A stretch of 64,000 nucleotides of DNA from Devosia nitrariae (GCF_030160115.1 NZ_BSNS01000009.1:1-64000); one strand, 5' to 3'. Shown: positions 7,203 through 16,211, numbered from the stretch's first letter. Notes: a model not told the origin generated them from the sequence alone. Numbers and translations: made by a program.

Positions 7203-9326
7203 ATGGGGCTGGTGGGCAGGCGTGCCGCGCGGCTATTGGGCAGCGTGGCACTCACGATCGTCGGGCTGCAGGGGGCCGCGGCGCAATCGAGCGATATCAA
7301 TGCGGGCAATGTGACGCTTTTGGAGCGGCTGGTGATTGGCGCGGGGGCGCCAAAGGTGGCCATCGATACTCCGCAGGCGGTGACGGTTGTCGACCAGGAC
7401 GATATCGACGCCGAGCAGGCAACGACTGTGGGCGAGGTGCTCGAAGCAATCCCGGGCGTTTCCGTTTCCGGCTCGGAGCGCGTTTTCGGACAGACCTTCA
7501 ACATCCGCGGCATCGGCGCGCCGGAATCGGCCAACGAGGAAGGGCGCATCATCGTCAACGTCGATGGGGCGACCAAATATTACGAGCAGTACCGCATGGG
7601 CGGGTTCTTCTCGGACCCAGAGCTCTATAAGCAGGTGGAACTCCTGCGCGGACCAGCCTCCTCGACCCTCTACGGATCAGGCGCCATCGGCGGCGTGATC
7701 AATTTCGTCACCAAGGATGCGTCCGATTTCATCGCCGAGGGCATGACGGGGGCGCTGAGGGTCAAGGGCGGCTACAATTCCAATGGCGACGGCCTCCTGG
7801 GCTCGGTCATCCTCGCCCATCGCCTGACCGGAGACCTCGACGTACTGCTCGCCGGCAATTATCGGCGCTCGGACGACTATGTCACCGGCGACGGTGACAC
7901 CGTGTCGAGCTCGGATTTCGATGCCTGGTCGGGCCTCGCCAAGGTCACCGCCCGGCTCGACGACGGGGGCGTGGTGCGCCTCTCCTACCAGCAATGGGAT
8001 TCGGACGCCGACGATCAGGACTACGCCCGTGTCGGCACTTCATCGATCTTCGGCACCGTCGACCGGCATGTTGTCGACCGCACGGCGATCATCTCCTACG
8101 AGAACCCGTTCTCGGACAATGACTGGCTGGACTTCAGGTTATCCGCCTCCTTCTCGGATACGAGCGTCGAGCAGACCGACGCTAGCGGCAACCCGATGTT
8201 TGGTCTCAGCTGTGCCACTCCGGGCGGTACGACGTTCTGCGACGCCGATTACGGCTACCAAACTTGGCAAATTGGCGGCGAGAACACCGGCGAGTGGCAC
8301 GGCGAAAGCTGGGATAACTATCTGACCTACGGCGTACAGTTCGCGCGTCAGACCCGCTCTGCCGAGTATACCGACGTCTTGGGCAACACGCTCGGCTTAG
8401 CCCATCATCCCCAAGGCACGGATACCAAGATCGGCGCTTTCGTCCAGAACGAGTTCGTCTGGGATGAGAAGCTCACGCTCATTCCCGGCATCCGTTTCGA
8501 CTGGCGTTGGCTCAATCCCGATGACAGCACGGGCCTCATGCAGGACATGGATGACGTCGCCATCTCGCCCAAGTTCGCCGCGCTCTATAAACTCACCGAC
8601 GCCTTCGGCGTCTTCGGTTCCATCGCCTATACCGAACGCCTGCCGACGCTCGACGAGATCTATTCGACCCCTTACCCGAGCTACGGCCTCGAAAAAGAGC
8701 AGGCGACGAACTACGAGGCGGGCTTTACCGTTTCAGGCTATGACCTGCTGCAAGGGGGCGACAGCCTGCAGGTGAAGACCACAGGCTTTTATAACGACAT
8801 CTCCAACCTCATCGACCGCCAGTGCTCGAGCGCCGCGGCCTGTGCGGCGGGTGGTTTCACCTCGCAGTACGTCAACATCGACGAGGCCCAGATCTACGGG
8901 ATCGAGATGGAACTCGCCTACGACAGCGACTATGTCTTTGCCACCGCCGGCTACACCCACATCATCGGCGAGAACACGTCGACAGGGGACTATCTCGATA
9001 CAGTCGCGCCCGACGAACTGGCGTTGACGCTCGGCGGCAAGCTCCCTGAGAACGGTCTCTCCGTCGGATGGCGGGCCCGGTTCGTTGCCGATCCGCAGGA
9101 TTCGGCCGATGTCGACGAGACCGCAACGAGCGGCCGCGTATCGGCCGCCTTCAACGTCCACGACGTGTTCCTGACCTGGAAGCCGGAGACGGGGCCTCTC
9201 GAGGGTACCACCGTCAACTTCGGCATCGATAACGTCTTCGACACCCAGTACAAGGAATACCTGCAGAACGACCCGGGCAAGGGCCGCACCTTCAAGCTCT
9301 CCCTCGCCAAACGGTTCGATTACTAG
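7203..9326 (+). CDS. hmuR: TonB-dependent outer-membrane heme receptor
   Basis: This 22-stranded outer-membrane barrel takes up heme using TonB energy. The start is the ATG at 7203, which has AGGAG nine bases upstream and gives a proper signal peptide (MGLVGRRAARLLGSVALTIV, cleavage near GAAA/QS); the 33-codon upstream extension is rejected. The plug domain covers about residues 40-165, with TTVGEVLEAIPGVSVSG, FNIRGIG and ELLRGPASSTLYGSGAIGG. The barrel ends in an aromatic residue (KRFDY). The region matching the FRAP motif of HemR-type receptors reads ERLPTLDE, and I find no NPNL, so heme ligation may differ. The TAG stop is shared with a GAGCG repeat. It is divergent from hmuPSTUV. Confidence 0.92.
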   Translation: MGLVGRRAARLLGSVALTIVGLQGAAAQSSDINAGNVTLLERLVIGAGAPKVAIDTPQAVTVVDQDDIDAEQATTVGEVLEAIPGVSVSGSERVFGQTFNIRGIGAPESANEEGRIIVNVDGATKYYEQYRMGGFFSDPELYKQVELLRGPASSTLYGSGAIGGVINFVTKDASDFIAEGMTGALRVKGGYNSNGDGLLGSVILAHRLTGDLDVLLAGNYRRSDDYVTGDGDTVSSSDFDAWSGLAKVTARLDDGGVVRLSYQQWDSDADDQDYARVGTSSIFGTVDRHVVDRTAIISYENPFSDNDWLDFRLSASFSDTSVEQTDASGNPMFGLSCATPGGTTFCDADYGYQTWQIGGENTGEWHGESWDNYLTYGVQFARQTRSAEYTDVLGNTLGLAHHPQGTDTKIGAFVQNEFVWDEKLTLIPGIRFDWRWLNPDDSTGLMQDMDDVAISPKFAALYKLTDAFGVFGSIAYTERLPTLDEIYSTPYPSYGLEKEQATNYEAGFTVSGYDLLQGGDSLQVKTTGFYNDISNLIDRQCSSAAACAAGGFTSQYVNIDEAQIYGIEMELAYDSDYVFATAGYTHIIGENTSTGDYLDTVAPDELALTLGGKLPENGLSVGWRARFVADPQDSADVDETATSGRVSAAFNVHDVFLTWKPETGPLEGTTVNFGIDNVFDTQYKEYLQNDPGKGRTFKLSLAKRFDY

Positions 9327-9429
9327 AGCGTTTTCAGCAAAAGTGGACACCACTTTTGCGGTTCGAAGACGCGACAATTCAACGATTTAGAGCTCACGTT
9401 CCGATCCAATCGAAACTGAAATGCTCTAG
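9325..9429. repeat. GAGCG-family palindromic repeat, copy 2
   Basis: The element runs from TAGAGCGTTTTCAGCAAAAG to AATGCTCTAG, with inverted ends. Inside is the perfect hairpin GCAAAAGTGG-ACA-CCACTTTTGC. It starts on the hmuR TAG stop codon. Copies near 61772 and 49576 share the first half almost base for base. Confidence 0.85.
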
Positions 9430-9460
9430 CAGATCGGACCGGCTCTCGGCCGGGACGAGA

Positions 9461-9489
9461 AAAGGCCGGGCACATGATGCCCGGCCTTT
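9461..9489. terminator. Bidirectional rho-independent terminator
   Basis: A perfect 12-bp stem (AAAGGCCGGGCA / TGCCCGGCCTTT) with a 5-base loop (CATGA) lies between the convergent hmuR and rlpA-like genes. A-rich and T-rich flanks on each side let it work in both directions. Confidence 0.85.
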
Positions 9490-9517
9490 CCATTTGTCAC
9501 CTCGAAGGGTGCTTTTA

Positions 9518-9874
9518 TCACGCCGGCTCGATGCAAACCGGCGTCGTGCCGCGATTACGAAATCCAAGCTGGGTGGCAGCGGCCTTGGAAAGGTCGATGA
9601 TCCGCCCGCGAACGAACGGGCCGCGATCGTTGATGGTAACGACGATGGCATTGCCTGTGCGCTGATCGACGACGCGCAACTTGGTGCCGAAGGGCAGGGA
9701 TTTGTGAGCCGCCGTCATGGCGTCCTCGTTGAAGATTTCGCCCGAGGCGGCGCGTTTGCCGTTGAACCCCGGGCCGTACCAGGAAGCGCCGCCGCATTGG
9801 GCGTGCGCCGCGATCGTGCCGGACACGAAAACCGCCGCAGCAGCGGCGGCGGCAACGAAAAGACGTCTGGTCAA
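9518..9874 (-). CDS. RlpA-like double-psi beta-barrel protein (septal ring lytic transglycosylase family)
   Basis: The 118-residue exported protein has an N-terminal signal peptide (MTRRLFVAAAAAAAVFVSG, cleavage near AHA/Q) and a complete double-psi beta-barrel: ASWYGPGFNGKRAASGE, MTAAHKSLPFGTKLRV, and VVTINDRGPFVRGRIIDLS. RlpA proteins bind or cleave peptidoglycan strands lacking stem peptides. There is no C-terminal SPOR domain, so it is a minimal form, and no lipobox Cys at the signal end (Cys in QCGG follows cleavage). It stands alone, convergent with hmuR across a terminator. Confidence 0.88.
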   Translation of the reverse strand: MTRRLFVAAAAAAAVFVSGTIAAHAQCGGASWYGPGFNGKRAASGEIFNEDAMTAAHKSLPFGTKLRVVDQRTGNAIVVTINDRGPFVRGRIIDLSKAAATQLGFRNRGTTPVCIEPA

Positions 9875-10324
9875 AATTGGATCTGCTCATCTCTTGTTAA
9901 CGATGAGCGCTCGGTAAAGAAGGCAAGTGTTAAGAATATGGGCAGCAATGCTGCCATAGCCCGCAAGGGTTGACTGTTGCCTCTATGCCACGACGATTGC
10001 GATCATGTTTGTCGCAATGCGCGCGATGTACTGACACAATTGAAGGAAATCGTTCTATGCTTCAGCCGATTCTTCCGCGAAATCGCTTGAGGATTCGGTA
10101 ACCAGGAAAATCTCATTCCGCCTGTTGTCTGAGGGCAACATGAAAGGGATTAAGGGCTGGCTTTCTGCAACCGACATGGGTTGCACGGAAAAGAGTGCTG
10201 GCACGGCGGCGCGATTGTGGCGGCGAGAAGGCAGGCTTGTCATTGCCATAATTTGACCAATTGATAAAAAATCGATGGTGCGCTAGCCTGACTTATAGGG
10301 GAACATAGCAGCAGGGAAGGCACG
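9875..10324. other. 450-base intergenic region between rlpA-like gene and preT
   Basis: This is the largest gap without a gene. It holds divergent upstream regions of the rlpA-like gene and preT. The only element I can name is the RutR-like site at 10253-10268. A 64-codon minus-strand open frame inside it has no recognisable composition or SD and I do not call it. Confidence 0.6.
10253..10268. promoter_or_regulatory. Candidate RutR operator upstream of preTA
   Basis: The site TTGACCAATTGATAAA matches the E. coli RutR consensus TTGACCA-NN-TGGTCAA at 12 of 14 defined positions, with a perfect left half. It lies 57 bases before the preT start. A second 12/14 site sits beside rutR itself at 18508-18523. 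RutR releases DNA when it binds uracil or thymine, so preTA would be induced by its substrates. Confidence 0.7.
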
Positions 10325-11677
10325 ATGGCAGGAAGTGCGTTGAAGGAGGGGATCGCGCCGGGACGGCTCGAGCCGGGTGATTACGCGGCCAATTTCGCCG
10401 ACCTTCATCCGCCGCTCGATCGGCACGAGGCCCATGTCGAGGCTGATCGCTGCTATTTCTGCTATGACGCACCGTGCATGAACGCATGTCCGACGTCGAT
10501 CGACATCGCCATGTTCATCCGGCAGATCGCCACCGACAATCCAATGGGCGCGGCCGAAACGATCTTCTCCCAGAACATCCTCGGGGGCATGTGCGCACGG
10601 GTGTGCCCAACCGAGCAGCTGTGTGAGGAAGCGTGCGTGCGCGAGGAGGCCGAGGGCAAGCCCGTCAAGATCGGCCAGCTCCAGCGCTATGCCACCGATA
10701 TCGCAATGCAGGAGAGCAGGCAGTTCTTCACCCGCGCCGCGCCCACGGGAAAGAGGATCGCCGTGGTCGGTGCCGGCCCGGCCGGCCTCGCCTGCGCCCA
10801 TCGCCTTGCGGTCAAGGGGCATGATGTCACCGTGCTCGATGCCCGTCCCAAGGCCGGCGGCCTCAACGAATACGGCATTGCCAGCTATAAGACCGTCGAC
10901 GGCTTCGCCCAGGCCGAGGTCGAATACGTCACCGCCATCGGTGGCATCACCATCGAGCTCGGCCAGCGGCTGGGCGCGAACGTCTCGCTCGACGACCTCA
11001 AGTCCCGCTACGATGCGGTCTTCCTTGGGATCGGGCTCGGCGGCGTCAACGCGTTGAAGGCCGAGGGCGAGGACGCCGATGGCGTGCGCGATGCCGTCGA
11101 CTTCATCGCCGAACTCCGCCAGGCCGAGGATCTCTCGACGCTCGCCGTGGGCCGCCGTGTGGTGGTGATCGGCGGCGGCATGACGGCGATCGACGCGGCC
11201 GTGCAGGCCAAGCTCCTTGGCGCCGAGGAGGTGACCATCTGCTACCGGCGTGGCAAGCAGGAGATGAACGCCTCCGGGTTCGAGCAGGATCTTGCCGCTT
11301 CCAAGGGCGTTACCATCCGCCACTGGCTGGCGCCGAAGCGCGTCCTGACCCGGGACGGCAAGGTAGCCGGCATCGAACTGGAGTACACCCAACTGGTCGA
11401 CGGCAGACTTGTCGGCCTCGGTCACACCATGACCATCGCCTGTGATCAGGTGTTCAAGGCCATCGGCCAGAGCTTCGAGCCGCGCTGGGCTGAGGGGCTG
11501 GCCCTCGTCGGTGGCCGCATCGACACCGACGCCGAAGGTCGCACCTCGCGGCAAGGCATCTGGGCTGGCGGCGACTGCGTGGTCGGGGGTGACGATCTGA
11601 CGGTCACGGCCGTGGCTCAAGGACGCGATGCGGCCGAGAGTATTCACACAAGCCTGATGGGAGGGACCCATGGCTGA
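10325..11677 (+). CDS. preT: NAD-dependent dihydropyrimidine dehydrogenase subunit PreT
   Basis: This electron-input subunit passes NAD(P)H electrons through FAD and Fe-S clusters to PreA, which reduces uracil or thymine to the 5,6-dihydro compound. The 450-residue protein has an N-terminal cysteine-rich GltD-like region (CYFCYDAPCMNACPTSIDI and GGMCARVCPTEQLCEEAC), an FAD-binding VVGAGPAGLACAHRLAVKG near residue 143, and an NAD(P)-binding VVVIGGGMTAIDAAVQAK in the second half, ending with the GDCVVGGDDLTV FAD-closing motif. It overlaps preA by 8 bases, which supports a PreT-PreA complex. ATG is preceded by a weak GGAAGG. A RutR-like site lies upstream. Confidence 0.94.
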   Translation: MAGSALKEGIAPGRLEPGDYAANFADLHPPLDRHEAHVEADRCYFCYDAPCMNACPTSIDIAMFIRQIATDNPMGAAETIFSQNILGGMCARVCPTEQLCEEACVREEAEGKPVKIGQLQRYATDIAMQESRQFFTRAAPTGKRIAVVGAGPAGLACAHRLAVKGHDVTVLDARPKAGGLNEYGIASYKTVDGFAQAEVEYVTAIGGITIELGQRLGANVSLDDLKSRYDAVFLGIGLGGVNALKAEGEDADGVRDAVDFIAELRQAEDLSTLAVGRRVVVIGGGMTAIDAAVQAKLLGAEEVTICYRRGKQEMNASGFEQDLAASKGVTIRHWLAPKRVLTRDGKVAGIELEYTQLVDGRLVGLGHTMTIACDQVFKAIGQSFEPRWAEGLALVGGRIDTDAEGRTSRQGIWAGGDCVVGGDDLTVTAVAQGRDAAESIHTSLMGGTHG

Positions 11678-12989
11678 CCTGACTACGCACTTCGCCGGGA
11701 TCAAATCACCGAACCCGTTCTGGCTGGCCTCCGCGCCGCCGACCGACAAGGCCTACAACGTCGAGCGCGCCCTCAAGGCGGGTTGGGGCGGCGTGGTGTG
11801 GAAGACGCTCGGCGAAGAGGGGCCACCGGTCGTCAACGTCAACGGCCCACGCTACGGCGCCATCTGGGGCGCCGACCGCCGGCTCCTCGGCCTCAACAAT
11901 ATCGAGCTCATCACAGATCGTGCCCTGCAGCAGAACCTGCGGGAGATCAAGGAAATCAAGATGAAGTGGCCCGACCGGGCCGTCGTCGTGTCCATCATGG
12001 TGCCGTGCGAGGAGGAAAGCTGGAAGGCGATCCTGCCCTTGGTCGAAGAGACCGGCGCCGACGGAATCGAGCTCAACTTCGGCTGCCCTCACGGCATGAG
12101 CGAACGCGGTATGGGCTCGGCCGTTGGCCAGGTGCCTGAATATGTCGAGATGGTCGTGCGCTGGTGCAAGCAATATACGCGCATGCCCGTCATCACCAAG
12201 CTGACCCCCAATATCACCGACGTCAGGAAACCCGCCCGCGCCGCCAAGGCCGGCGGCACCGATGCCGTGTCTCTCATCAACACCATCAACTCGATCACCG
12301 CGGTCAACCTCGACACCTTCTCGCCCGAGCCTTCGATCGACGGCAAGGGCACCCATGGCGGCTATTGCGGCCCGGCGGTCAAGCCCATCGCTCTCTCGAT
12401 GGTCTCCGAGATCGCCCGCGATCCGGAGACCTATGGCCTGCCGATCTCTGGCATCGGCGGCATCTCCACCTGGCGCGATGCGGCCGAGTTCATGGCCCTG
12501 GGCTCGGGCACCGTGCAGGTCTGCACCGCCGCCATGACCTATGGTTTCAAGATCGTCGAGGAGATGATCACCGGCCTCTCCAACTGGATGGACGAGAAGG
12601 GCTATGCCTCGGTCGATGAGTTCGTCGGACGGGCAGTGCGCAACGTCACCGACTGGCAGTACCTCAACCTCAACTACGTGACCAAGGCCCGTATCGACCA
12701 GGACCTCTGCATCAAGTGCGGTCGTTGCCACATCGCCTGCGAGGACACCTCTCATCAGGCGATCACCAAGGACAAGGACGGCAAGCGCCATTTCGAGGTG
12801 ATGGACGACGAATGCGTCGGCTGCAACCTTTGCGTCAACGTCTGTCCGGTGGACGACTGCATCACCATGGTTGAGGTCGCGCCCGGTCTCGTCGATCAGC
12901 GCACCGGTCAGGTGGTCCCCGGCGAATATGCCAATTGGACGACCCACCCGAACAACCCGATGGCCAAGGTCGCCGAGCCGGCGGAGTAG
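11670..12989 (+). CDS. preA: NAD-dependent dihydropyrimidine dehydrogenase subunit PreA
   Basis: This catalytic subunit carries out the first step of reductive pyrimidine breakdown. The 439-residue protein has an FMN-binding TIM barrel (ELNFGCPHGMSERGMGS, KLTPNITDV, SLINTINSI, GGYCGPAVKPIALSM, ISGIGGISTWRDA) and a C-terminal ferredoxin module with two 4Fe-4S motifs (CIKCGRCHIAC and CVGCNLCVNVCPVDDC). The loop after GMSERGMG reads SAVGQ where, from memory, mammalian DPD has its catalytic Cys (LACGQ), so the proton donor may differ. It is translationally coupled to preT. Confidence 0.94.
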   Translation: MADLTTHFAGIKSPNPFWLASAPPTDKAYNVERALKAGWGGVVWKTLGEEGPPVVNVNGPRYGAIWGADRRLLGLNNIELITDRALQQNLREIKEIKMKWPDRAVVVSIMVPCEEESWKAILPLVEETGADGIELNFGCPHGMSERGMGSAVGQVPEYVEMVVRWCKQYTRMPVITKLTPNITDVRKPARAAKAGGTDAVSLINTINSITAVNLDTFSPEPSIDGKGTHGGYCGPAVKPIALSMVSEIARDPETYGLPISGIGGISTWRDAAEFMALGSGTVQVCTAAMTYGFKIVEEMITGLSNWMDEKGYASVDEFVGRAVRNVTDWQYLNLNYVTKARIDQDLCIKCGRCHIACEDTSHQAITKDKDGKRHFEVMDDECVGCNLCVNVCPVDDCITMVEVAPGLVDQRTGQVVPGEYANWTTHPNNPMAKVAEPAE

Positions 12990-13111
12990 GGTTGCCTTTG
13001 TTTGCAGGAGCGGCGGGGCGAGTCCCCGACGTTTACTTCGCATCAACCATTGGCCGAGCTGCTCGGCCCACGATAACCAATGCGGAACCGGTGGCGCCTA
13101 AGGTAGTCCGC

Positions 13112-14167
13112 ATGCGGGGGCGGTCGATGGCGCACAGTTTCAAAGGCGAGTTATGGGCCGGGCAGGCAGACGACGGCGATGCACCCCGGCCCCCGCGCCG
13201 GCTGATCGCCGTGGGTGCGGCTGCCGTTCTGCTGCTGGCGGGCGGGCTTGTTGTTGCAGCGTTCGATGCGTCGGGCCAGATCGATAGGGCAGCACTTGTC
13301 GAAGAGACGCGACGCGCCGAGCGGGCCTTGGAGATTCTGGCGGATGACGGAACGGTAAGTGCCGACGACGTCAATCGGATATCAGAGGATTTCCTGTTGG
13401 CGGGAGCGCGGCTGAGTGCGCAGCCGGCTGCAACCGAGGAGCAGGCGTCGGTGCCGCTGCCGGCGACGGCCGTGAGCGCTGCGCAACGGCATCTCGTGTG
13501 GACACCACACCGGTTGGGGCGCGAGACTTTCCTGACGCTGGCGCCACGCCGGATCATCCTGGCGGCGCTGGTTCTCGTCATCATCGGCGCCATACTCTAT
13601 TGGCTCCACCGCATCACCAGCGAGCTCGACCGACACCGGCTCATGGCGCGCGAGCTGGCGAGCCGCGATGCGCTGACAGGACTTGCCAACCGCCTGTCCT
13701 TCGAAGAAGCGCTGCGGCGGGACATCTCGAACGGTGCGGCATTCGCCCTCTTCTATCTCGATCTCGACGGATTCAAGCTCGTCAACGATACGCTCGGCCA
13801 TGCCGCCGGGGATAAGCTGTTGGTCTCCATCGGGATGCGTCTGACGCAGCTGGCGGCGCCGGGAGATCTCGTCGCGCGCCTCGGCGGGGACGAGTTCGCC
13901 GTTATCCGGCGAGTGGAACTGGAGCCGGAGCGACTGGCGGCGTTTGCCCGGGACACGATCATCGAGCTTTGCCGGCCGCACGCGCTCGGGGACAGCGAGC
14001 TGTCGGTCGGGGTGAGTATCGGGGTTGCCCTGCCGCACGCAGAGACCGCCGAGGCGCTGCTATCGCAGGCGGACGCGGCGCTCTATCGCGCCAAAGCGCT
14101 GCCCGGTCCGGCGTTTGTCTTCGCCGAACGAGCCGAACGTTCGGCTGGAGCCAGGAGCGCGGCCTAG
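13112..14167 (+). CDS. Membrane-anchored diguanylate cyclase (GGDEF)
   Basis: This protein likely makes cyclic di-GMP. It has two membrane segments (about residues 31-51 and 148-166 from the chosen start) enclosing a periplasmic stretch of about 95 residues with no domain I recognise. A GGDEF domain follows: RDALTGLANRLSFEEAL, FYLDLDGFKLVNDTLGHAAGD and ARLGGDEFAVI. The active-site GGDEF is intact, and no RxxD inhibitory site is visible just before it (the RLTQLAAPGDLVAR stretch is in that position). I start at the ATG at 13112, which has AAGG eight bases upstream; ATG 13127 is an alternative. It is a single gene downstream of preTA and could be co-transcribed. Confidence 0.88.
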   Translation: MRGRSMAHSFKGELWAGQADDGDAPRPPRRLIAVGAAAVLLLAGGLVVAAFDASGQIDRAALVEETRRAERALEILADDGTVSADDVNRISEDFLLAGARLSAQPAATEEQASVPLPATAVSAAQRHLVWTPHRLGRETFLTLAPRRIILAALVLVIIGAILYWLHRITSELDRHRLMARELASRDALTGLANRLSFEEALRRDISNGAAFALFYLDLDGFKLVNDTLGHAAGDKLLVSIGMRLTQLAAPGDLVARLGGDEFAVIRRVELEPERLAAFARDTIIELCRPHALGDSELSVGVSIGVALPHAETAEALLSQADAALYRAKALPGPAFVFAERAERSAGARSAA

Positions 14168-14275
14168 CTCGCCCGGCCCGGGTGCAAAAAAGAAATCGGG
14201 GTACGATTCCGTCATGCCGCTCCGCTGGCACCGGTCATCGCGATGCGCTATTGGCCCTGGCGGGGAGGGCATTTC

Positions 14276-14638
14276 ATGTCAGCGACACTGATTCTCGTCG
14301 GCCGCATCGTCTTCGGCCTCTTTTTCCTCATCGCCGGCGCGCGCAACTTCAAAGGCCTCGCCGAGAAGCGCGGCTATGCCACCAATTACGGCTGGGACCT
14401 GCCTCTGCCGCTCGTGGCCATCGGCTTTGCCGTGCAGGTGATCGGCGGGCTTTCGCTGGTGCTGGGGTTCTGGACGGTAGCGGGCGCACTCGCGCTCATC
14501 GCCTTCCTGGTGCTGGCGACGGCCCTCTACCACAACCTCTTCCTCTTCGAGGGCAAGGAGCGCGACCCACACCTCTACTTGACCCTCGTCAACATCACGC
14601 TGGCGGCCGGGCTCTTGCTGGTGATCGCTACGGCCTGA
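14276..14638 (+). CDS. DoxX family membrane protein
   Basis: This 120-residue protein has four hydrophobic helices and the DoxX pattern GRIVFGLFFLIAGARNF near the N-terminus, with LYHNLFLFEGKERDPHLY between helices three and four. DoxX-family proteins sit in the inner membrane and are linked to oxidative-stress defence in some bacteria; the exact activity is not established. The start at 14276 has GGAGG seven bases upstream. A relative at 17333-17707 shares the same plan, including the YHNLF.../FHKFWTYQGRER segment. It lies 40 bases before a GST gene. Confidence 0.86.
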   Translation: MSATLILVGRIVFGLFFLIAGARNFKGLAEKRGYATNYGWDLPLPLVAIGFAVQVIGGLSLVLGFWTVAGALALIAFLVLATALYHNLFLFEGKERDPHLYLTLVNITLAAGLLLVIATA

Positions 14639-14678
14639 GCAGCCGGAACTCCTTGCCACCGGCGGGCATTCTCCCGCT

Positions 14679-15386
14679 ATGGCCTACGAACTATTCTATT
14701 GGACCGGCATCCAGGGGCGCGGCGAATTCGTCCGCCTCGCGTTCGAGGAAGCGGGCGCCGACTACGTCGACATGGCGCGCGAGGCCGGCGACCGGGTGAT
14801 CTTCCAGGTTTTGAAGGACGCGCGCACGCCATCCTTCGCCCCGCCGATCCTGCGCGACGGCGAGGTCATCATCGGACAGACGGCGTTGATCCTTCACTAT
14901 CTCGGCGCACCACTGGGGCTGGTACCGAACGACGAGCATCTCAGACTCTGGACGCATCAAATTCAACTGACCGTCACCGATTTCGTCGCCGAGATCCACG
15001 ACGTTCACCACCCCATCGGGGTCGGCAGCTATTACGAGAACCAGAAGCCGGAGGCCAGGCGTCGAGCCAGGGAGTTCCGCGCAGATCGGGTGCCGAGATT
15101 CCTCGACTGGTTCGAGCGGATACTCGCAGGCAACCCACAAAGCAGCGAACACCTTGTCGGCGACGGGCTCACCTATGTCGACCTCTCGCTCTTCCAGCTC
15201 GTCGACGGCCTCACCTATGCTTTTCCGCGCCTGATGCACGCCAAGCGCAATGATCTGCCCCATGTGATGGCCGTGTGGGAAGCGGTGCGCGGCCGCCCGC
15301 GCATCGCCGCTTATCTGGCCAGCGACCGGCGCATTCCGTTCAACGAATACGGCATCTTCCGCCACTACCCGGAACTGGACGCGTAA
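14679..15386 (+). CDS. Glutathione S-transferase family protein
   Basis: This cytosolic protein probably conjugates or reduces with glutathione; its substrate is unknown. The N-terminal thioredoxin-like domain (residues 1-78) contains YELFYWTGIQGRGEFVRLAF and the cis-Pro region FAPPILRDGEVIIGQTALIL, where the T/S after GQ binds the gamma-glutamyl group. An all-helical C-terminal domain follows, with a DGLTYVDLSLFQLVDGL capping region. The 235-residue length is normal. The layout with Tyr near the N-terminus resembles sigma/mu/alpha-type GSTs. It follows a DoxX gene by 40 bases. Confidence 0.88.
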   Translation: MAYELFYWTGIQGRGEFVRLAFEEAGADYVDMAREAGDRVIFQVLKDARTPSFAPPILRDGEVIIGQTALILHYLGAPLGLVPNDEHLRLWTHQIQLTVTDFVAEIHDVHHPIGVGSYYENQKPEARRRAREFRADRVPRFLDWFERILAGNPQSSEHLVGDGLTYVDLSLFQLVDGLTYAFPRLMHAKRNDLPHVMAVWEAVRGRPRIAAYLASDRRIPFNEYGIFRHYPELDA

Positions 15387-15554
15387 GCGGCGATCCACGC
15401 AAACAGAGTGGGGTACTCCTCGGTTCTCTGACGGAGTATGTGGAGCGAAGCTCCCGCCCTCTGCCGGCAGGGCGAACCGAGCGTTTCGGTGGATTACAGG
15501 CGCTGCGGAAAAAGCTATCGTGAGGCGGAAGAACGCTGGGCCGGAGGATCCGGG

Positions 15555-16211
15555 ATGCTGGCCGCTATCATCGACCGCCGTCGCCTCGCCCTGATCCAAA
15601 GCTGGGTCGCCAACCCGCTGGTGCAAGTCCAGGTGGAATCGCCCATGGTCTTGCCGCGGCTGGTGTTCATCAACGACGAAACCGGTCAGAGCGGCAGCGT
15701 TGGCCAAGTCGGCCGGCGAGCAATGACCAACACTGCCATCGTCGAAGGTGGCCCCGACAAGGACCGTTCCTGGTCAGTCTGGGTAGCGTCGGGCTATTCG
15801 AGCTACCAGAAGGCCTACCTTGCCTTCATCCACACGGCCTACGGCATCGACCGCGGCCCCGCCGATCTCGCCGGTTACGACATCGATCACCTGTTGAATC
15901 GTGCGCGCTCGCCGCTGGGATCAAGCTTCATTCGCATCGAGGCCGTCTCCTCGCTCGCCAACCGAGCGTGGGGAGGCCTGTTTGAAAAGGCCGCAAGCAA
16001 TCGGGCATTCCACGCCAATCGCGTACGCGAAAGGCGCACCATGAGCTGGATGATCTGCGCCAAGCTTGCTGGCCAGATGCCGCCCGCCGGCTCTGGCGAT
16101 ACCGCCGGCATAAATCGCCTGATCGCCTTTTTCCGCACGCTTGGCCTCAGTGATACCGAAGCCCGCGACGGGATCTCCTCAATGCTCGACTTCGCCTATC
16201 GCCTCCGCTGA
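15555..16211 (+). CDS. Uncharacterised protein with an HNH-like residue pattern
   Basis: I do not recognise this 218-residue family. I chose the ATG at 15555 because GGAGG lies seven bases upstream; a longer in-frame extension exists. It has no signal peptide or membrane segment. The central region GYDIDHLLNRARSP (Asp111-His112), then FIRIEAVSSLANRAWG (Asn136), then AFHANR (His153), recalls the D-H / N / H spacing of HNH (beta-beta-alpha metal) nucleases. That is inference from spacing, not a family match. It stands between a GST gene and an Rrf2 gene with no sign of co-operon coupling. Confidence 0.65.
   Translation: MLAAIIDRRRLALIQSWVANPLVQVQVESPMVLPRLVFINDETGQSGSVGQVGRRAMTNTAIVEGGPDKDRSWSVWVASGYSSYQKAYLAFIHTAYGIDRGPADLAGYDIDHLLNRARSPLGSSFIRIEAVSSLANRAWGGLFEKAASNRAFHANRVRERRTMSWMICAKLAGQMPPAGSGDTAGINRLIAFFRTLGLSDTEARDGISSMLDFAYRLR

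Noticed and set aside
10055..10249. 64-codon minus-strand open frame in the preT upstream gap
   Set aside because: No RBS, no coding-like pattern and no recognisable domain.
10283..13046. Long minus-strand open frames opposite preT and preA
   Set aside because: Both are shadows of secure enzymes with Fe-S and flavin motifs on the plus strand; no motif or RBS supports them.
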